From positions 1 to 10,376 of the forward strand of contig JAVBNJ010000147.1 in the NCBI GenBank assembly GCA_031551625.1: a stretch of DNA of 10,376 bases, given 5' to 3'. Each line of letters starts with the position of its first letter. The first letter of the stretch is position 1. The position numbers and the translations under genes were made by a program. Below, piece by piece: positions 7,032-10,376 of the stretch. The DNA is from JAVBNJ01 sp031551625. Lineage in GTDB: Bacteria; Bacteroidota; Bacteroidia; Bacteroidales; UBA932. The notes under the pieces are model-generated. The model ran no database searches and was not told where the DNA came from. It saw only the letters and a program-made list of their open reading frames with translations.

Positions 7032-7184
7032 ATGTTTATACAAGCAGCTTTCAAAAACGAAAACGCAATATTACACATAGAATCCAGTATTATTGATTTT
7101 ATGATGACCATTGGGACAAGTTCCTTTTGCTGTTTATTTAGGGCTGTTGTTAAATATAACTTGCTAATTGAAAAAAGTAGTTAA
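7032..7184 (+). CDS. Possible small ORF (50 aa) in the leader of the surface-protein gene
   Basis: An ATG at 7032 opens 50 codons ending at TAA 7182-7184, reading MFIQAAFKNENAILHIESS and finishing LLIEKSS. It starts about 14 nt after the transcription start predicted from the motif at 7004 and ends 51 bp before the large gene. The middle part (IIDFMMTIGTSSFCCLF) is moderately hydrophobic. No family is recognised and no Shine-Dalgarno is seen. It may be a small protein, a leader peptide or simply an untranslated leader that happens to stay open. Confidence 0.25.
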   Translation: MFIQAAFKNENAILHIESSIIDFMMTIGTSSFCCLFRAVVKYNLLIEKSS

Positions 7185-7235
7185 CGTTTTGTATCACTGT
7201 TTTATAATGGGATTGCAAATAGTAAACATAAGTTC

Positions 7236-10200
7236 ATGAAAATACTATATTCTTCTTTGTTTTTTTTGTTTTGCACTGTGTGTACAGCAAATGCGCAAGG
7301 TACCTTTACCGTTGGGTCAACCCCCGGTGCTGACTATCCTACACTGCTGGCGGCTGCCACAGCAACAAGCGTGCCGGCAGGGTCCACATTGGAATTATTA
7401 GAAGACCAAATCTGTAGCAATATTACCATTTCAAAAAGTTTGATCATCCGGAAATCGCCATCTGCAACAGGCGATATTGTACTTCATTATGATGAACTAA
7501 AGACCGTTCGTCATTTTACTATTAGTGGGACAAATACTTCGGTAACCTTTGAAAATCTGCTGTTTCAAGGACCGAATGCGACTTCAAACGAAATAACTAT
7601 CGGTGGTGGGATAGCATCATCGACCGCTAATAATACTCTTACACTTACTAATTGCAAAATAACAGGCTGCCGGGTAACCGGCGCTGGAGGAGCTATTAGT
7701 TTTACTGTTGCCTCACAAGCAGTAACACTAACCAATACGGAAATAATCCATTGTTCCTCAACCAGTGCAGGGGGAGGTATTTACTGTAGCGGGACGTTAA
7801 GAATAAATAATTCAACTATTTCTAATAATATTGCAACAGCTAACGGTGGCGGTATTTATGCAATCGGGGCATTGACTCTAAATAGTACAACCATATCGGA
7901 CAATAGAGCCGGCTGGAACGGAAGTACATATACCGGCAACAATTATGGCGGCGGTGTTTATGCGAATGCTACTTTAACTTTGCAAGGTGCGGTAGCTATC
8001 AATAACAACCGCACAGCTGCTTTTGGAGGTGGTATCTATAAAGGTACAGTTACAGCGCCTTTTGATGTAAGCGGGCTTACTTCTTTAAGCATCAACAGTA
8101 ACTCGTCGTCAAATTCTTCCGGAGGAGGTATATATACAACAACTGCAATTGATTTTTCTACTGCTGTTAGTTTAGATACCATAGAAATCAAAGACAATGC
8201 TGCCGGTACAACCGGCGGCGGTATTAATGCTACAGTCGCTTTGACGCTTACAAAATCAAATATCTCTGGTAATACGGCAGTACAGCATGGCGGCGGAGTT
8301 TATGCAGGCGGAACATTAACTTTGAATAATGTAACCGTATCAGGCAACAGAGCCGGTTGGAACGGAAGTACCTATACCGGCACGTTTCATGGGGGGGGCG
8401 TCTATGCCAACAACAATTTAACGTTGCAAGGCGCTATAGATATCAGCAACAACAACACAAGCAATACGGGAGGCGGTATTTATAAAAGTGCGGCTGCAGC
8501 TGCTTTTGACGTAAGCGGGCTTACTTCTTTGAAAGTGAATAATAATGCAGCAAAAAATGCTACCGGAGGCGGAATATATACCGTAACAAATCTTGACTTT
8601 ACTACTGCTACTAATTTAGTTTCGGCCGAAATCAATAACAATGAAGCCAGAACAAATGGAGGTGGTATTTATGCCAACGTTTTGTTAGGGCTGAAAAATA
8701 TAACCATATCGGGTAATAAAGCCGGGTATGATGGCATTGATTATGTCGCGGGCAACAATTTAGGAGGGGGCGTTTATGCCAACAATAGCCTTGTTTTAGC
8801 CGGTAGTGTAACTGTAAGCAATAACACTGCAGGGAATACCGGAGGAGGTATTTTCAAAAGTAATACAAATACATCTATTACTACAACCGATCTGACATCT
8901 TTTACTGTTGATGGAAACGAGGCAAAAGGATTGCATACGTCCACTATCGGTTTGGGTGGTGGTATCTATTTAGCTTCAGCTAGTCCTTTGGATTTCTCAA
9001 ATGCATTTACCAACATAAGCAATAACACGGCCAAAGTTTCCGGCGGGGGTATTTATACAACAGGAACATTGGATTTGAAAAACGCTGTTATTTCAGGCAA
9101 TACAGCCGAAACAGGAATCGGTGGCGGTATTTATACATCCAATACCATAAATGCAACCAATGTGAGAATAACCGGCAATAATGCCGGACAGCAAGGGGGC
9201 GGTATTTATAGTAGTACACAAGGGTTAACATTTTATAGTTCAACTATGTTTGGCAATAAAGCCGGACAGCAAGGGGGTGGTATTTACTCTGTAACCAATA
9301 CTCAAACTAACTATATCAGGGGGTATAATCTTACTCTATCGGATAATATAGCAGGATGGGATTTTACAAGTAACACGTATTCTTCCAGTCTTTATGACGG
9401 CGGAGGAATTTATGCGAATGGGCCTCTTGCCTTCAACGACTCGTTGACCATCACAAACAACACAGCCACGGGCAATGGAGGCGGTATCTATAAAAAACCT
9501 TCTACTGCTGCAGGATTTGATGTGGCCGAAGTTAAGGTTCTTACCCTTACCGGAAACCTGGCAATAAATGGCCATGGAGGCGGATTCTACAGTACGTTTG
9601 AACTGTTATTTACAAAACAGGAAGAAGGTATGGAAACCCGCGCCGTTATTACGGACAACAGCGCCGGAGGTTCGGGAGGAGCCATATATACTACGGCCGA
9701 CTTGTACTTTACCTATACAAACGACCAGTCAAGCCTGAACATTTCCAACAATAGCGCCGGACAAACGGGAGGAGCCATTTTTGTGAATGGAGGGATCTTT
9801 GCCCTTAACAAAGCCGCTGTATCGGGGAATAGCGCTACCGGTTCGGGTGGAGCGATCTATATGGCAGGAGCAAAATCAATGAGTATTCTTAAAAGTATGT
9901 TTAACGGTAATATATCGGGAAGCACCGGAGGAGCTGTTTATTCTGCTTCAACAAATGTATTACAAGAAATTGCCAACTGTACTTTTTTCAAAAACAGTGC
10001 GAATACCAACGGTGGTGCTATTTACATCAATAGCGGTACAGCGGCTGTTTATTATTGCACATTAAACGGTAATAGCACTACTTCTACTAGCAACTCTAAC
10101 GCTATTTACTGGAATAGCGCAGGAATATTAAATTTGAATGGAAATATTATATATGGAAACGGAACCGGTACGGATTCGGAAATATACCGTGCTGCCGGCA

Positions 10201-10241
10201 CGCTAAAGGCAAATTATAATATCGTTCGGGAACAAAGATAG
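7236..10241 (+). CDS. Secreted right-handed beta-helix repeat protein, 3' end interrupted by an IS30-family element
   Basis: The 1001-codon frame starts with a Sec signal peptide (MKILYSSLFFLFCTVCTANA, cleavage likely before Gln21). An N-terminal cap resembling pectin-lyase-fold proteins follows (GTFTVGSTPGADYPTLLAAA). From about residue 145 to 960 it consists of some 27 rungs with the signature GG[GA][IV][YF], each preceded by IS[GD]N-type strands, as in polymorphic outer membrane protein repeats and other Asn/Gly-rich beta-helices. This predicts a long extracellular or surface solenoid, possibly an adhesin; ligand and function are unknown. The first rungs use GGGIY, the last five GGAI/V. 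No C-terminal barrel, anchor or type IX sorting domain is present: the frame stops after NYNIVREQR where IS30-like sequence begins, so about the last one or two codons and the stop are probably insertion-derived and the native C-terminus is missing. It probably uses the promoter motif at 7004. Confidence 0.88.
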   Translation: MKILYSSLFFLFCTVCTANAQGTFTVGSTPGADYPTLLAAATATSVPAGSTLELLEDQICSNITISKSLIIRKSPSATGDIVLHYDELKTVRHFTISGTNTSVTFENLLFQGPNATSNEITIGGGIASSTANNTLTLTNCKITGCRVTGAGGAISFTVASQAVTLTNTEIIHCSSTSAGGGIYCSGTLRINNSTISNNIATANGGGIYAIGALTLNSTTISDNRAGWNGSTYTGNNYGGGVYANATLTLQGAVAINNNRTAAFGGGIYKGTVTAPFDVSGLTSLSINSNSSSNSSGGGIYTTTAIDFSTAVSLDTIEIKDNAAGTTGGGINATVALTLTKSNISGNTAVQHGGGVYAGGTLTLNNVTVSGNRAGWNGSTYTGTFHGGGVYANNNLTLQGAIDISNNNTSNTGGGIYKSAAAAAFDVSGLTSLKVNNNAAKNATGGGIYTVTNLDFTTATNLVSAEINNNEARTNGGGIYANVLLGLKNITISGNKAGYDGIDYVAGNNLGGGVYANNSLVLAGSVTVSNNTAGNTGGGIFKSNTNTSITTTDLTSFTVDGNEAKGLHTSTIGLGGGIYLASASPLDFSNAFTNISNNTAKVSGGGIYTTGTLDLKNAVISGNTAETGIGGGIYTSNTINATNVRITGNNAGQQGGGIYSSTQGLTFYSSTMFGNKAGQQGGGIYSVTNTQTNYIRGYNLTLSDNIAGWDFTSNTYSSSLYDGGGIYANGPLAFNDSLTITNNTATGNGGGIYKKPSTAAGFDVAEVKVLTLTGNLAINGHGGGFYSTFELLFTKQEEGMETRAVITDNSAGGSGGAIYTTADLYFTYTNDQSSLNISNNSAGQTGGAIFVNGGIFALNKAAVSGNSATGSGGAIYMAGAKSMSILKSMFNGNISGSTGGAVYSASTNVLQEIANCTFFKNSANTNGGAIYINSGTAAVYYCTLNGNSTTSTSNSNAIYWNSAGILNLNGNIIYGNGTGTDSEIYRAAGTLKANYNIVREQR
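7890..9818 (+). repeat. Super-repeats inside the beta-helix gene
   Basis: A block spanning several rungs recurs with starts at 7890 (TISDNRAGWNG), 8334 (TVSGNRAGWNG), 8703 (TISGNKAGYDG) and 9333 (TLSDNIAGWD). Each runs through GGGVYAN or GGGIYAN, then a GGGIYK/GGGIFK rung and, in three of them, FDV or a related strand. Copies 1 and 2 are 444 bp apart and share near-identical DNA such as tggaacggaagtac and gtaagcgggcttacttcttt. Within the third, more diverged stretch, a unit around gccggacagcaaggggg recurs at 9183 and 9261, 78 bp (26 codons) apart. This indicates growth by in-frame duplication. Confidence 0.75.
8391..8398 (+). repeat. G8 homopolymer tract within the beta-helix coding sequence
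   Basis: Eight consecutive G encode the Gly-Gly-Gly of a GGGVY rung (cat ggg ggg ggc gtc). The matching rung in the first super-repeat is written ggcggcggt, so the tract is not required by the protein sequence. Slippage here would shift the frame about 39% into the gene. Confidence 0.7.
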
Positions 10242-10376
10242 GTTCAACTATCGAATGCAACTTTCTGCAAAGATGCAAAAAAATCTTCTTTAGGGGATTT
10301 AAAATTTAATTTTTTTCTTGGTCTTCGGTTAATTTTATATTGTATTTGTTTGATTTGTTCGTTAGTATATTCATCA
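10237..10376 (-). mobile_element. IS30-family insertion sequence, transposase-3' end, continuing beyond the window
   Basis: The minus strand encodes the C-terminus of an IS30-type transposase right up to the point where the beta-helix gene stops. The edge sequence from 10243 (ttcaactatcgaatgcaac) aligns with the inner part of the IS30 terminal repeat as I remember it (ttcaattggtcaacgcaac), so the terminal inverted repeat probably overlaps the last transposase codons. The exact boundary is uncertain by several bases (about 10230-10243). The other end and the target-site duplication lie outside the window. Confidence 0.7.
10244..10376 (-). CDS. IS30-family transposase, C-terminal fragment (gene continues past window edge)
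   Basis: On the minus strand an open frame runs in from the right edge to a TGA at 10246-10244 and reads DEYTNEQIKQIQYKINRR, then PRKKLNFKSPKEDFF and ASLQKVAFDS. The pattern I-x-x-[KR]-I-N-x-R-P-R-K-x-L-x-[FY]-[KT]-[TS]-P-x-E-x-F-F followed by a KVAF-type ending is the conserved tail of IS30-family DDE transposases, just after the catalytic Glu region. About 44 codons are visible of a protein normally over 300 aa, so the HTH and DDE residues are off the window. It is transcribed towards the interrupted beta-helix gene. The visible part has no frameshift or internal stop. Confidence 0.85.
   Translation of the reverse strand, partial: DEYTNEQIKQIQYKINRRPRKKLNFKSPKEDFFASLQKVAFDS

Noticed and set aside
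7203..7208. TATAAT box as a sigma70-type promoter just before the beta-helix gene
   Set aside because: No suitably spaced -35 element, and Bacteroidota primary promoters use TAnnTTTG; an AT-rich chance match is likely.
7690..10030. CRISPR-like or non-coding tandem array
   Set aside because: The regular repeats are in frame and encode beta-helix rungs; there are no identical direct repeats with uniform spacers.
7236..10241. Autotransporter (type V) or Chlamydia-type Pmp assignment
   Set aside because: The GG[GA]I repeats are similar, but no C-terminal beta-barrel is present and the 3' end is missing; only the beta-helix class is supported.

Overview
The window comes from a member of the Bacteroidota, most likely Bacteroidales, although the order is not proven. 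The evidence is the repeated promoter -7 motif TAnnTTTG (with weak TTTG-like -33 boxes), the lack of strong Shine-Dalgarno sequences, and the gene content: a Pif1-like helicase with a C-terminal HTH domain, a DUF6427-like membrane protein, an ApbE lipoprotein, a secreted GGGIY-repeat protein and an IS30-family transposase close to Bacteroidota versions.

Left part (1-5700), a chromosomal housekeeping block, all genes on + except one possible small one. The 3' two-thirds or so of a Pif1/UvrD-like helicase enters from the left. A gap follows with a possible small membrane or lipoprotein gene on the minus strand. Next come a NodB-type polysaccharide deacetylase with its own promoter, purD 21 bp behind it, a 151-bp imperfect palindrome that fills the intergenic gap, a polytopic membrane protein, and purQ with its own promoter motif. 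PurD and PurQ catalyse two nearby steps of de novo purine synthesis (PRA to GAR; FGAR to FGAM), so they share a pathway although a membrane protein sits between them.

Middle (5700-7235). apbE (FAD:protein FMN transferase, exported) runs convergently to purQ and has the best-formed promoter in the window. The roughly 500 bp between apbE and the next gene is AT-rich. It holds a run of short repeats, a TAnnTTTG motif and a possible 50-codon ORF.

Right part (7236-10376), accessory surface region. A 1001-codon secreted beta-helix protein carries about 27 GGG/GGA-I/V-Y/F rungs arranged in larger super-repeats, two of them nearly identical in DNA over short blocks. It also contains a G8 tract. Its reading frame ends exactly where an IS30-family element begins. 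The C-terminal codons of that transposase are readable on the minus strand (10376 down to 10244) but are too short to stand out as an ORF. The surface protein therefore appears to be cut by the insertion, and any C-terminal secretion or sorting domain would lie beyond the window. No tRNA, rRNA, CRISPR array or known riboswitch was recognised.
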